Shown here one piece after another: positions 18,266 through 26,791 of a stretch of DNA of 64,000 bases. The position numbers and the translations under genes are program-made. The stretch is from JAZLDV01 sp045614925. Lineage in GTDB: Bacteria > Bacillota_I > Bacilli_A > Erysipelotrichales > Coprobacillaceae. The stretch is from contig JAZLDV010000020.1 in NCBI GenBank assembly GCA_045614925.1, positions 1-64,000 of the forward strand. Reading direction: 5' to 3'. Within the stretch, counting starts at the first letter, position 1, and each line of letters begins with the position of its first letter. The notes under the pieces are model-generated. The model was not told the DNA's origin and made no database searches. It worked only from the letters and a program-made list of their open reading frames with translations.

Positions 18266-19027
18266 ATGAAAAATTATCATACACATACATATAGATGTCA
18301 TCATGCTTCAGGAACTGATGAAGATTATGTAAAAAAAGCAATAGAAGCAGGTTTTGAGGTTTTGGGTTTTAGTGATCATACACCATGGCATTATAAAAGT
18401 CGATTTAGACCTTATATGAGAATGGAAGATTATGAGTTAGAAGAATATGTAAATAGTATTTCATATTTAAAAGAAAAATATAAAGATAAAATAGAAATAT
18501 TAGTTGGATTGGAAGTAGAATATTTTCCTGAATATATGGATTGGTTAAAAGAACAATTAAAGAGATATCCTATTGATTATATTATTTTAGGAAATCATTA
18601 TGAATTAAGTGATGAAAATGGAATTTATTTTGGTACTAGAATAAATAAAGAAAAGTTAAGTCGTTATGTTGATTTATGTATAGAAGGATTAGAGACGGGA
18701 TTGTTTAGTTATCTTGCTCATCCAGATTTAGCTGGTTATCCTTATAATGATGAATATTATAAAAAAGAAATGGAAAGACTTTGTTTAAGAGCTAAAGAAT
18801 TAGATATTCCTTTGGAATATAATTTATTAGGATTAAGTGAAAATAGACATTATCCTAGACATGAATTCTTTAAAATTGTTTCTAAAATAGGAAATAAAGT
18901 TATATTAGGATATGATGCTCATACACCGTTTTCTTTAAAAAATAAAGAAAACTATATGAGAGCAAAAGAGTATTTAAATAAGATGGATATTGAAGTTATT
19001 GATAGTATAAAATTGTTAAAGGATTAA
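18266..19027 (+). CDS. hisJ: PHP-domain phosphatase, histidinol-phosphatase (HisJ) type (253 aa)
   Basis: A polymerase-and-histidinol-phosphatase fold hydrolase. The metal-binding HTH motif is at residues 5-7 (YHTHTYR), followed by CHHASGTDEDYVKKAIEAGFEVLGFSDHTPW, typical of HisJ. Later ligands are in ILVGLEVEYFP, LGNHYEL, LAHPDLAGY and LGYDAHTP. Length matches HisJ. AGGGAGGGATGATGAA precedes ATG 18266. No other histidine-synthesis gene is nearby, so the true substrate could be another phosphate ester; the HisJ assignment rests on family similarity. Confidence 0.8.
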   Translation: MKNYHTHTYRCHHASGTDEDYVKKAIEAGFEVLGFSDHTPWHYKSRFRPYMRMEDYELEEYVNSISYLKEKYKDKIEILVGLEVEYFPEYMDWLKEQLKRYPIDYIILGNHYELSDENGIYFGTRINKEKLSRYVDLCIEGLETGLFSYLAHPDLAGYPYNDEYYKKEMERLCLRAKELDIPLEYNLLGLSENRHYPRHEFFKIVSKIGNKVILGYDAHTPFSLKNKENYMRAKEYLNKMDIEVIDSIKLLKD

Positions 19028-19060
19028 GTGTTTTTTGGTATATTATGGTATAAAGTGTGC

Positions 19061-19066
19061 TATAAT
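19061..19066 (+). promoter_or_regulatory. Extended -10 promoter for the 19091-21441 operon
   Basis: TATAAT preceded by TGC (extended -10 element), 24 bases before the start codon. No clear -35 is visible. Confidence 0.5.
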
Positions 19067-19090
19067 ATCAAGGTAAGTAGAGGTGATATT

Positions 19091-19336
19091 ATGGGACATA
19101 TTACAGATATTAACAAAGATTTATATATAGATGAAAGTAAAGAAATAGTAAGAACAACTATGGCTTTAGATAAGATAGAATTAACAGATGAAGAATTGAC
19201 AATTCTAACAAAAGAAATCATGGATACATGTCTAATGATGGGTGGAGATTTCGCAAGAGATAATATAAGACAGATTGCTGTACAGTATTTGAGAAGTGGT
19301 TTTTTAGAAAGATTTAAAAAAGCACATAGGAGATAG
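19091..19336 (+). CDS. Small helical hypothetical protein (81 aa)
   Basis: I do not recognise a family. The sequence is highly charged and predicted mostly helical (SKEIVRTTMALDKIELTDEELTILTKEIMDT), ending in a basic FKKAHRR tail. Start ATG 19091 follows AGAGGTGATATT; reading from further upstream adds a segment without a binding site. It is the first gene of a tight operon: the next gene starts three bases after its stop, and the third overlaps the second by four bases. A structural or regulatory partner of the 404-residue protein is a reasonable guess only. Confidence 0.65.
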   Translation: MGHITDINKDLYIDESKEIVRTTMALDKIELTDEELTILTKEIMDTCLMMGGDFARDNIRQIAVQYLRSGFLERFKKAHRR

Positions 19337-19339
19337 ATT

Positions 19340-20554
19340 ATGAATTCTATAGAACTTATGAGAGAGTTTTTAGAAGAACATGAGAGTCAATATAAAGGTA
19401 AATATAGATTTTTTAGTGGATATAGACATGAAGAACATGGATATAAGGCACAATATTATATCTATGATCAGTCTTTTAGAAAAGTAACTATATTTATAGA
19501 AGTTTATTTTGAAGATAAGATTACTTATGTATTTTCTGAAGATTTAAATGATCAGGAAAAATTATATATTGTTAAAGATTTGTTAAAGAGAATGTTAGAT
19601 AAAGAAAATTATAAAACTGTTTTACATTATTCTTTATATGAACAATATGTAGAAAATCTGAATTATTGTGCAGTTGTTTTAGAACCTAGAGATTTTGGAA
19701 GTATTCTTTATTATATGAAGTATCATAGAGGAATGAATAGTAAGACTGTAGATGAGTTTTATAATGTTGTGATTCCTTGTCTTCATCATTATTTAGAGTC
19801 TAAAAACTATAAAAAGTATTTGAATGTAGTGAATTATCTTTTAGATATTGTATTGTATGAAAATGATTGGATGGGAACAACATCTAAATATTTAGATACT
19901 GAATATGAATATCATTTGAAATATTTAAAAGATATTATATTTATTAATTTTAAGAATTTAGATGATTTATATGAAAATAGTAAAGAAGAATTAGTAGAAC
20001 ATGTACGATTATTATGTACGAATCAGAGATTTAGTTTCTGTATTCTTACAGAATTTAAAAATAGTTATTTTGTAAATTGGGATATTATTGGTGGGATTGT
20101 AGAAGGTTTAAAAGATGAGTTTCCTTTATATGATATGAATGATAGAAATAAAAAAGGGAAGTCTGTTTATTCTTATATTTATTATAAATATAAGAAAGAT
20201 GAGAAACAGGTTGAATATGTTGTGATGAATATTTTAAGAAAAGTAATGAATAATGTAATCACATATGTTAACCATGAATTAGATTTAACGATTGGAAATA
20301 ATTTTGTATCGAGATGTGGATATGATATTATATTGGAATTATTTAAGTTTGATTATAATACATTCATATTTACATGTTTTCCAATCAGTTCTTTTCCTAC
20401 TTATATGAAGCCACAAGTTAAGGAAAGACTTGTGCAGGCAATACAGTTTTATTGTGCAAGGATGGAAAATGAAAAATATAAGTTATCATCTTTTGAACAA
20501 GTTATGAATATTAATAGATTACTGATGGATAATTTTAAGGAGTGGTATAAATGA
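19340..20554 (+). CDS. Hypothetical cytoplasmic protein (404 aa), no recognised family
   Basis: A soluble protein rich in tyrosine, lysine and acidic residues, with no signal peptide, membrane segment or recognisable catalytic motif. ATG 19340 follows ATAGGAGATAGATT. It sits between an 81-residue helical protein and a hydrolase-fold protein, overlapping the latter by ATGA. Codon use is like that of its neighbours, so I see no sign of recent transfer. The repeated short alpha-helical blocks and lack of conserved polar motifs argue for a scaffold or lineage-specific factor rather than an enzyme, but this is inference. Confidence 0.6.
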   Translation: MNSIELMREFLEEHESQYKGKYRFFSGYRHEEHGYKAQYYIYDQSFRKVTIFIEVYFEDKITYVFSEDLNDQEKLYIVKDLLKRMLDKENYKTVLHYSLYEQYVENLNYCAVVLEPRDFGSILYYMKYHRGMNSKTVDEFYNVVIPCLHHYLESKNYKKYLNVVNYLLDIVLYENDWMGTTSKYLDTEYEYHLKYLKDIIFINFKNLDDLYENSKEELVEHVRLLCTNQRFSFCILTEFKNSYFVNWDIIGGIVEGLKDEFPLYDMNDRNKKGKSVYSYIYYKYKKDEKQVEYVVMNILRKVMNNVITYVNHELDLTIGNNFVSRCGYDIILELFKFDYNTFIFTCFPISSFPTYMKPQVKERLVQAIQFYCARMENEKYKLSSFEQVMNINRLLMDNFKEWYK

Positions 20555-21441
20555 AAAAGAAAGTCGTATTAAGTAGTGTTTTAGCATCGACTTTAACAGC
20601 ATCTTCATATGTAGCTTCTGCTACATTTGCAAAGAATTTTGCTAAAAAGATGTTGTATAGAGAAGGTATTGATAGAAGTGAAGAAGGATGGTACGAAGAG
20701 ATTGGTGCCATTAAAGTAAAGATTAAAAATCATAAGAATATGTATCTTCAAGGGTATCTTGTAGAAAGAGAAGGTGCTAAACGTACTGTTATCTGTTTAC
20801 ATGCATTATTAAAATCTTCTAGTTCTTTAGTAGATACAGTGAAGTTTTTAATGACTTTATATGAGGATGCGAATTTCTTATTATTTGATGCAAATGCTCA
20901 TGGATTAAGTGATGGATATATTAGAGGATTAGGAAAAAAAGATATGTTTGATCTAATGTATTTTAATACTTATATTTTACAAAGATATGGTGATGATCAT
21001 CGTATTGTATTGTATGGTCAAGGTGTAGGTGCCAATACTATTTTAAATACATCTGGGTTAGATAAATTAAAGAATGTTGATTTGATTATTAGTGAAGGTG
21101 CATATGATAATGCATATCATTATTTAATTGAAAGATGTAATGAAGAAATGAAAATTCCTAATATAATTTGTGGTCCTGCAATCAGAAAAGTTTATTTAGA
21201 TGAACTTAAAACTGATATTAAAAAACTTAATACTGTTGAATTAGTTAAAAATAATACTATTCCTACTGTATTTATTCATTCAAAGAATGATACAGATTCT
21301 ATGTTTGATATGGTATTTGCTTTATACAATAGTAATTCATCAGAAAAATTCTTATTCCCAATTAAAGAAAACTATTTATATGAAATGAATCAAAGTACAG
21401 AGTACTTTAATTCATTAAAAGAATTTTTAAAGAATCATTAA
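20551..21441 (+). CDS. Alpha/beta-hydrolase-fold protein lacking the catalytic Ser and His (296 aa)
   Basis: Similar to the YqkD-type alpha/beta hydrolases: an N-terminal hydrophobic or signal-anchor segment (about residues 5-30), CLHALLKSSSS for the oxyanion region, LLFDANAHGLSDG, the nucleophile elbow and FIHSKNDTD carrying the acid. The elbow, normally GxSxG, reads GQGVG, so glycine 158 (GGT at 21022-21024) stands where serine should be. The C-terminal His position also appears to be Asn in FPIKENYLYE. It is therefore probably a non-hydrolytic member, for example a binding protein. AAGGAGTGGTATAA precedes ATG 20551. It is the last gene of an operon and overlaps the previous one by four bases. 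Confidence 0.75.
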   Translation: MKKKVVLSSVLASTLTASSYVASATFAKNFAKKMLYREGIDRSEEGWYEEIGAIKVKIKNHKNMYLQGYLVEREGAKRTVICLHALLKSSSSLVDTVKFLMTLYEDANFLLFDANAHGLSDGYIRGLGKKDMFDLMYFNTYILQRYGDDHRIVLYGQGVGANTILNTSGLDKLKNVDLIISEGAYDNAYHYLIERCNEEMKIPNIICGPAIRKVYLDELKTDIKKLNTVELVKNNTIPTVFIHSKNDTDSMFDMVFALYNSNSSEKFLFPIKENYLYEMNQSTEYFNSLKEFLKNH

Positions 21442-21451
21442 TATAAAAGAC

Positions 21452-21480
21452 TTGAAATCTATATTCTAACATTTTATAAT
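21452..21480 (+). promoter_or_regulatory. Sigma-A promoter of queT
   Basis: TTGAAA and TATAAT with an exact 17-base spacer. The predicted transcript start falls at about 21487, at the first base of the aptamer. Confidence 0.8.
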
Positions 21481-21485
21481 ACATT

Positions 21486-21524
21486 CAACTGGTTCGAAAG
21501 CCAACCCAGTATAAAAAACTAAGG
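21486..21524 (+). promoter_or_regulatory. PreQ1-I riboswitch aptamer
   Basis: ACTGG pairs with the CCAGT segment to form P1. The 3' part ATAAAAAACTAAGG is the nearly invariant A-rich tail that forms the pseudoknot of preQ1 class I aptamers. It is followed by an intrinsic terminator and the queT gene, as expected for a switch that turns off queuosine-precursor uptake when preQ1 is plentiful. The fit to the known class and the target gene makes this a strong call. Confidence 0.88.
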
Positions 21525-21536
21525 ATATGAGTTTAT

Positions 21537-21560
21537 AAAGATGGCTTTGCCATCTTTTTT
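21537..21560 (+). terminator. Expression-platform terminator of the preQ1 switch
   Basis: AAAGATGGC/GCCATCTTT stem of 9 bp with TTT loop, then a T-run, lying between aptamer and queT. A second weaker stem (CTTGTAA/TTACAAG, 21573-21593) lies just before the ribosome binding site. Confidence 0.8.
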
Positions 21561-21608
21561 GCTTGTATTGGGCTTGTAACTGTTTTTTACAAGAGAGGAG
21601 AATGAAAA

Positions 21609-22082
21609 ATGAAAAAAAATTATGATGGTGTGATGAATGCCATGATTGCATGTACATATGCAGTTTTAACAATTGTGTGTTCAAGTATTTCTTATGGAGG
21701 TATACAATTTAGGATATCTGAAATTCTTATCTTATTAGCATTTTATAATAAGAAATTTATTCCTGGATTAGTTGCTGGATGTTTTATTGCGAATATCCCT
21801 TCTACATTAGGGATTGCAGATATGTTTTTTGGAACACTAGCAACACTTATTGCAGTCGTACTTATTTATAGAGTGAAAAATTTATATGCTGCTGCATTTA
21901 TTGGTGCAATTGTTAATGGATTGATTGTAGGGATGGAGTTATATTTAGTATTAAAACTACCTTTTATGATCAATGTATTAAGTGTATTTTTTGGAGAGTT
22001 CGTAGTCTTATTATTAGGAATACTAGTCTTTAAAAGAATTGAAAAAAATGAAAGTTTTATGAATAAATATATAAAGGAATAA
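21609..22082 (+). CDS. queT: QueT-family queuosine precursor transporter (157 aa)
   Basis: A small integral membrane protein with about five hydrophobic segments. The signature YAVLTIVCSSISYGGIQFRISE followed by IPGLVAGCFIAN is characteristic of QueT, thought to be the substrate-binding component of an energy-coupling-factor importer for preQ1 or related queuosine precursors. The preQ1 riboswitch in its leader supports this. GAGAGGAGAATGAAAA precedes ATG 21609. No queuosine biosynthesis genes are in the window. It is monocistronic, ended by a bidirectional terminator. Confidence 0.9.
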   Translation: MKKNYDGVMNAMIACTYAVLTIVCSSISYGGIQFRISEILILLAFYNKKFIPGLVAGCFIANIPSTLGIADMFFGTLATLIAVVLIYRVKNLYAAAFIGAIVNGLIVGMELYLVLKLPFMINVLSVFFGEFVVLLLGILVFKRIEKNESFMNKYIKE

Positions 22083-22089
22083 AAAGAAA

Positions 22090-22120
22090 AAGGTAGAATT
22101 CAATGAATTCTACCTTATTT
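22090..22120. terminator. Bidirectional terminator between queT and the Xaa-Pro peptidase gene
   Basis: A 12-bp perfect stem AAGGTAGAATTC/GAATTCTACCTT with a 3-base loop, flanked by A-rich sequence on the left and TTATTT on the right. Confidence 0.8.
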
Positions 22121-22121
22121 G

Positions 22122-23876
22122 TTAAATAGGTCTTGTATAATGTTTTAACCATTCTTTTTCATCTTCATTTAGATATGGAGAAATCTTGTCATAGACTTCT
22201 TTATGATAATCATTTAACCATTTCTTTTCTTTATAAGTTAACATTTCAACTTTAATAGCGTCTAAATCAATAGGAGCAAAAGTAATGCATTCAAAATGCA
22301 TAAATTGACCATATTCATTTTCTACACCACAAGTTACTACTAATTCATTTTCAAGACGAATACCATATTGTCCTTCTAAATAAATACCAGGTTCATCAGT
22401 AACAATCATACCTTCTTCTAATACAGTATACTCATTTTGAGTTCTTGCACGAGGACGAATACCATGAGGACCTTCATGAACATTTAAGAAATGTCCAATA
22501 CCATGACCTGTACCACATTGATAATCTAAATCAACTTCCCAGATTGGTGTACGTGCTAAAATATCTAAACTTAATCCAGTTGCACCTTTTAAGAATTTTG
22601 CTTTCTGTAATGCCATCATACCTTGGAATACTAAAGTAAAATGTGTTTTTTCAATATCACTAACTTCACCTAATGCATAAGTACGAGTAATATCAGTTGT
22701 ACCATCTAAATATTGTCCACCACTATCAATAAGTAATAAACCATTTCCTTCAACTATAGAATATTGTTGTTCAGTAGGATGATAATGCATTAATGCAGCA
22801 TTGTCTTTCCATCCAACAATAGAAGTAAATGATGGTTCAACAAATAATTCCTGTTCTTTTCTGAATTCTAATACTTGTTTAGAAATACTCATTTCATCCA
22901 TAGGAATAACACCATGATTTTTCTTTAACCAGTACATAGTTTTTGTCATAGCGACACCATCTTTAATATGAGCGTTTCTTGTACATTTTAATTCAGTTTC
23001 ATTTTTACATGCTTTAAATGCAGTTGATGGATACATTCCATTTACTAATTCACAATCAATTTTATTAAATAGTTCATAATTTAATGATGAACTATTAATT
23101 AATGTTCTTCCTTTTAATTTTGAACAATCATTGTAAATATCTAAATAATCTTTAATATAGATATTTTCTTTGTTCAATTCATTTTCTAAATCCTGATCAT
23201 AAGCACCTTTTTGTAAATATAAATAAGATTTATCTAAAGTAATTAAAGCAAATGCTAAAACTTCAGGAGATTCAGGAATATCATGACCTCTAATATTAAA
23301 TGTCCATGCAATATCATCTAATGTTGTGATAATATGAGAATCACAATCATTTTCTTTCATATATTCTTTGATAATATCAATCTTTTCTTTTGCACTCATT
23401 CCACAATATTGAATATCATAAATAAATGCTTTTTCACATGATCTTTTTGGTCTATCATTCCATAAATCATTGACCATATCTTTAGATACTATATGATAAT
23501 CTACATTTAAGGCTTCTTCTAAATCTAATACAAACTTACAAGTCATAGTTGTACCATCAAAACCAATAGTATCTCCATCTTTAATATTATCAACTAAGAA
23601 TTGCTGTAATGTTGGAACACCTTTTTGTCCCATCTTCATTAATTGAATACCTTCTTTTAATTGTTTAGCTGCCTGAATGAAATATCTTCCATCAGTCCAT
23701 AAATAAGCATTTTGAGGAGTAACAACTAATGTTCCAGCACTTCCATCAAAACCACTTAAATAAGCTCTTGTCTGATAATGGTCTCCTACAACTTCTGAAC
23801 AATGATCATCATCTGTAGGGATAATATAATAGTTAATTTTATTTTCTTTTAATTTTTTCTGTAATAATTTAATCAT
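22122..23876 (-). CDS. Aminopeptidase P family (Xaa-Pro) metallopeptidase, M24 (584 aa)
   Basis: Cleaves N-terminal residues preceding proline from peptides; cytoplasmic. It has two creatinase-like N-terminal domains and a C-terminal pita-bread catalytic domain. Metal ligands are seen in LLIDSGGQYLDGTTDITRTY (two Asp), GTGHGIGHFLNVHEGPHG (His), TDEPGIYLEG (Glu) and IRLENELVV (Glu). The length of about 590 residues matches the large three-domain class found in Firmicutes and eukaryotes. The start ATG 23876 follows GGTGATGAAAG. It is monocistronic and convergent with queT. It probably helps to use imported proline-containing peptides. Confidence 0.92.
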   Translation of the reverse strand: MIKLLQKKLKENKINYYIIPTDDDHCSEVVGDHYQTRAYLSGFDGSAGTLVVTPQNAYLWTDGRYFIQAAKQLKEGIQLMKMGQKGVPTLQQFLVDNIKDGDTIGFDGTTMTCKFVLDLEEALNVDYHIVSKDMVNDLWNDRPKRSCEKAFIYDIQYCGMSAKEKIDIIKEYMKENDCDSHIITTLDDIAWTFNIRGHDIPESPEVLAFALITLDKSYLYLQKGAYDQDLENELNKENIYIKDYLDIYNDCSKLKGRTLINSSSLNYELFNKIDCELVNGMYPSTAFKACKNETELKCTRNAHIKDGVAMTKTMYWLKKNHGVIPMDEMSISKQVLEFRKEQELFVEPSFTSIVGWKDNAALMHYHPTEQQYSIVEGNGLLLIDSGGQYLDGTTDITRTYALGEVSDIEKTHFTLVFQGMMALQKAKFLKGATGLSLDILARTPIWEVDLDYQCGTGHGIGHFLNVHEGPHGIRPRARTQNEYTVLEEGMIVTDEPGIYLEGQYGIRLENELVVTCGVENEYGQFMHFECITFAPIDLDAIKVEMLTYKEKKWLNDYHKEVYDKISPYLNEDEKEWLKHYTRPI

Positions 23877-23919
23877 CTTTCATCACCATTTTAATTTTAT
23901 CATATTTTTAATATGATAA

Positions 23920-23944
23920 AAAGAAAAAACGACTTTCGTCGTTT
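23920..23944 (-). terminator. Terminator of the DUF362 gene
   Basis: Minus-strand stem AAACGAC/GTCGTTT with GAAA tetraloop and a T-run. Confidence 0.7.
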
Positions 23945-24806
23945 AGTCTACATTGATTAATTCGTAATCTCTACTTCCAATATTTAGACGCTCAGCAGCA
24001 TCTAAAATAAGAGTTCCATTTCTAGATTCAATTCTTTCAATTAAATGATCTTTTCCTTTATCTTGACTTGCATAAACAAGATCAACACAAGCCTGATCTA
24101 ATGCTAGAGGATCAGTAGAAGCTAAAATACCAATATCACTCATACATGGATCTTCAGCTTTTGCACAGCAGTCACAATCTACAGACATATTACACATAAC
24201 ATTAATATAAACAACTTTATCTTTATACATTTCGCAAATTGTACTAGCAGCATCAGCCATACTTTCAATAAATGCATCATGATCAGCAGTCCATATATTT
24301 TCCACAACTTTTACACCATGAATATAAGCTTTACCATAGGCTGAAGCAATACCAATAGAAATATTTTTTAATGCTCCACCAAAACCACCCATAGGATGTC
24401 CTTTAAAATGGGATAAAACTAATAAAGAATCATATCGAGTTATATTTTTACCAACATAATTCACATCTAAATGAATACCATTTTTAACAGGTAAAACTAA
24501 ATCACCATCTTCATCCATAATATCTACACTTCCAATACCACTCCATCCATGATATTCAATTGTTTTCTTATGTTTTTCAGTTGTATTTCTTTCTCCTTTA
24601 TAAGCAGTATTACATTCAACAATAGTCCCATTTACATGCCTAACGATTGGTCTCATAAATTCAGGTCTTAAAAAATTCTGATTTCCTACTTCTCCACTAT
24701 GCAATTTTACTGCAACATTTCCTTTTAAATCAACACCTAATATATTATACATTTCAACCATTTGTTCAGGTGTGATTTTAGATGAAAAATAAACTTTAGA
24801 TTTCAT
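23943..24806 (-). CDS. DUF362 domain protein (287 aa)
   Basis: A member of the DUF362 family, often annotated as ferredoxin-like or Fe-S protein of unknown reaction. Visible signatures are HSGEVGNQNFLRPEFMRPIV, VLSHFKGHPMGGFGGALKN and the cysteine-rich block VDCDCCAKAEDPCMSDIGIL before a DPLALDQACVDLV helix. It lacks a separate ferredoxin domain, so it is the short form. Start ATG 24806 has AAGGAGGTTTTATTT upstream; an earlier ATG at 24875 is unsupported. It is divergent from pepF. The cysteines suggest metal or cluster binding, which is an inference. Confidence 0.85.
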   Translation of the reverse strand: MKSKVYFSSKITPEQMVEMYNILGVDLKGNVAVKLHSGEVGNQNFLRPEFMRPIVRHVNGTIVECNTAYKGERNTTEKHKKTIEYHGWSGIGSVDIMDEDGDLVLPVKNGIHLDVNYVGKNITRYDSLLVLSHFKGHPMGGFGGALKNISIGIASAYGKAYIHGVKVVENIWTADHDAFIESMADAASTICEMYKDKVVYINVMCNMSVDCDCCAKAEDPCMSDIGILASTDPLALDQACVDLVYASQDKGKDHLIERIESRNGTLILDAAERLNIGSRDYELINVD

Positions 24807-24931
24807 AAATAAAACCTCCTTTTTTTCATTATAATACAAAATATGAATATAAAAAATAAAAAAGATATCATTCAAATAATTTGAATTATATTTAAATAAT
24901 AAGTAAAATAGAAATATGTGGAGGTATTTTT

Positions 24932-26680
24932 ATGGATAAAAAATGGAGTTTAAAAGAATTATATGATTCTTTTGATGATAACAAGTTTCTAGAAGATATA
25001 GAAACAATTAAGAGATTATTGAAAGAAATGGGAAAATATCCTGAATTAGAATGTACACAGGAAAACTTAAAACAATATTTAATAGATGATAATAATTTAT
25101 GTGCATATATACAAAAAGTAAGTGCATTTATTTCATTATCTATGAGTGCAGATACAAATGATAAAGAAGCAATCAGATATTATGCTTTATTTGAAAAAAT
25201 TATTGCATCTTTTGCTTTAACAGAAGCAAAAATTAAAAAATGGATTTCTTCTTTTGATTTAAATCAGTTAGATGATGAGTATGTATTAGATCATTTATTT
25301 GTATTAAAAGAAATTCAAAGTTCTAATACATATATGTTAGATGAACGTAGTGAAGAAGTAATTGCGAATATGAGAACAACAGGATCTTCTGCTTGGCTAC
25401 AATACAAAAATCAGATTATTTCATCTATGAAAGTGTCTTTAGATGATAAAGAATATGCTTTAACAGAAGTGTTAAATTTAGCTTATAGTGAAGATGCTGA
25501 TTTAAGAAAAAGAGCATATGAAGCTGAAATTAATTCATATAAAGACGTAGAAAATGGAATTGCTGCTGCTTTAAATGGAATCAAGGGTGAAGCATTAACT
25601 GAAACAAGATTAAGAGGATATCCATCAGTATTAGAGCGTACTTTAATTGATTCTAGAATGGAAAGAAAAACATTAGATGTATTACTTTCTACTGTTAAAA
25701 AAGCATTACCAATGTTTGAAAAATATTATAAATTAAAAGCAAAAGCATTAGGACATAATAATGGATTACCTTGGTATGATTTATATGCCCCAATTGTAAA
25801 AGCAGAAAGTTCATATCCATATAGTAAAGGATGTGAATTTGTAGTTGAAAAATTTAGTACATTCTCTAAAGAATTAGGTGATTATGCGAAAAAAGCAATG
25901 GATAATCATTGGATTGATGTTTATCCTAGAGAGCGAAAAGTAGGCGGAGCATTCTGTGATAATATTAATTGTATCAAAGAAAGTCGTTTCTTATTAAATT
26001 ATGGAAATCAGTTTAGTGATGTATCAACTATGGCACATGAATTAGGACATGGATATCATGGAGAATGTTTAAATGATGAATATTTATTAAATACATCTTA
26101 TACTATGCCAATTGCAGAAACTGCATCAATTTTCTGTGAATCAATTGTTAAAAAAGCTGCTTTAAAAGAAGCATCTAAAGAAGAAGCATTAGCTATTTTA
26201 GAAAATGAAATCTGTGATAGTGGACAGGTAATCTGCGATATTTATTCACGTTTCTTATTTGAATCTAAAGTGTTTGAAGAAAGAGAAGAAGGACCTATCA
26301 GTGCAGATCGTTTAAAAGAAATTATGGTTGAAGCACAAAAAGAAGCTTATGGAAATGGATTAGACCATAATTGTCTTCATCCATATATGTGGACTTGGAA
26401 ACCACATTATTATGAAGCATCTTATGCATTCTATAACTTCCCATATACTTTTGGTTTATTATTAGCTAAAGGATTGTATGGTATGTACAAAAAAGAAGGA
26501 GATGCATTCCCTGCTAAATATGTAAAATTCTTATCTATGACAGGAAAAATGAGTATTGAAGATGTAGCAATGAGTGTTGGAATTGATCTTCAGGATGAAA
26601 AATTCTGGGAAAATTCTATTGATATGATTAGAGAAGATATTGATTTATTTGAAAAATTATTAAATGAATATCAAGGATAA
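24932..26680 (+). CDS. pepF: M3 family oligoendopeptidase F type (582 aa)
   Basis: A cytoplasmic zinc metallopeptidase that cuts oligopeptides of moderate length. The zinc motif HELGH begins at His369 (MAHELGHGYHG), with the downstream Glu in MPIAETASIFCE. N-terminal helical PepF-type domain and C-terminal YASYAFYNFPYTFGLLLAKGLY-like region are present; length is typical of PepF. TGGAGGTATTTTT precedes ATG 24932. It works downstream of the oligopeptide importer at 41-47 kb in principle, though not linked to it. Monocistronic, with a strong terminator. Confidence 0.92.
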   Translation: MDKKWSLKELYDSFDDNKFLEDIETIKRLLKEMGKYPELECTQENLKQYLIDDNNLCAYIQKVSAFISLSMSADTNDKEAIRYYALFEKIIASFALTEAKIKKWISSFDLNQLDDEYVLDHLFVLKEIQSSNTYMLDERSEEVIANMRTTGSSAWLQYKNQIISSMKVSLDDKEYALTEVLNLAYSEDADLRKRAYEAEINSYKDVENGIAAALNGIKGEALTETRLRGYPSVLERTLIDSRMERKTLDVLLSTVKKALPMFEKYYKLKAKALGHNNGLPWYDLYAPIVKAESSYPYSKGCEFVVEKFSTFSKELGDYAKKAMDNHWIDVYPRERKVGGAFCDNINCIKESRFLLNYGNQFSDVSTMAHELGHGYHGECLNDEYLLNTSYTMPIAETASIFCESIVKKAALKEASKEEALAILENEICDSGQVICDIYSRFLFESKVFEEREEGPISADRLKEIMVEAQKEAYGNGLDHNCLHPYMWTWKPHYYEASYAFYNFPYTFGLLLAKGLYGMYKKEGDAFPAKYVKFLSMTGKMSIEDVAMSVGIDLQDEKFWENSIDMIREDIDLFEKLLNEYQG

Positions 26681-26684
26681 AGAT

Positions 26685-26715
26685 AAAACTCGTATAGTGA
26701 TATACGAGTTTTTTT
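26685..26715 (+). terminator. Terminator of pepF
   Basis: A 12-bp perfect stem AAAACTCGTATA/TATACGAGTTTT with GTGA loop and T-run. Confidence 0.85.
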
Positions 26716-26740
26716 GTTGGTTAAGAATGATAAAACTCTA

Positions 26741-26769
26741 TTGTGAAATGTAAATATATCATTTATAAT
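26741..26769 (+). promoter_or_regulatory. Promoter of the Gate-domain membrane protein gene
   Basis: TTGTGA and TATAAT with a 17-base spacer, 22 bases upstream of the start codon. Confidence 0.7.
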
Positions 26770-26791
26770 TATGCAATGAGGAGAAATATGT

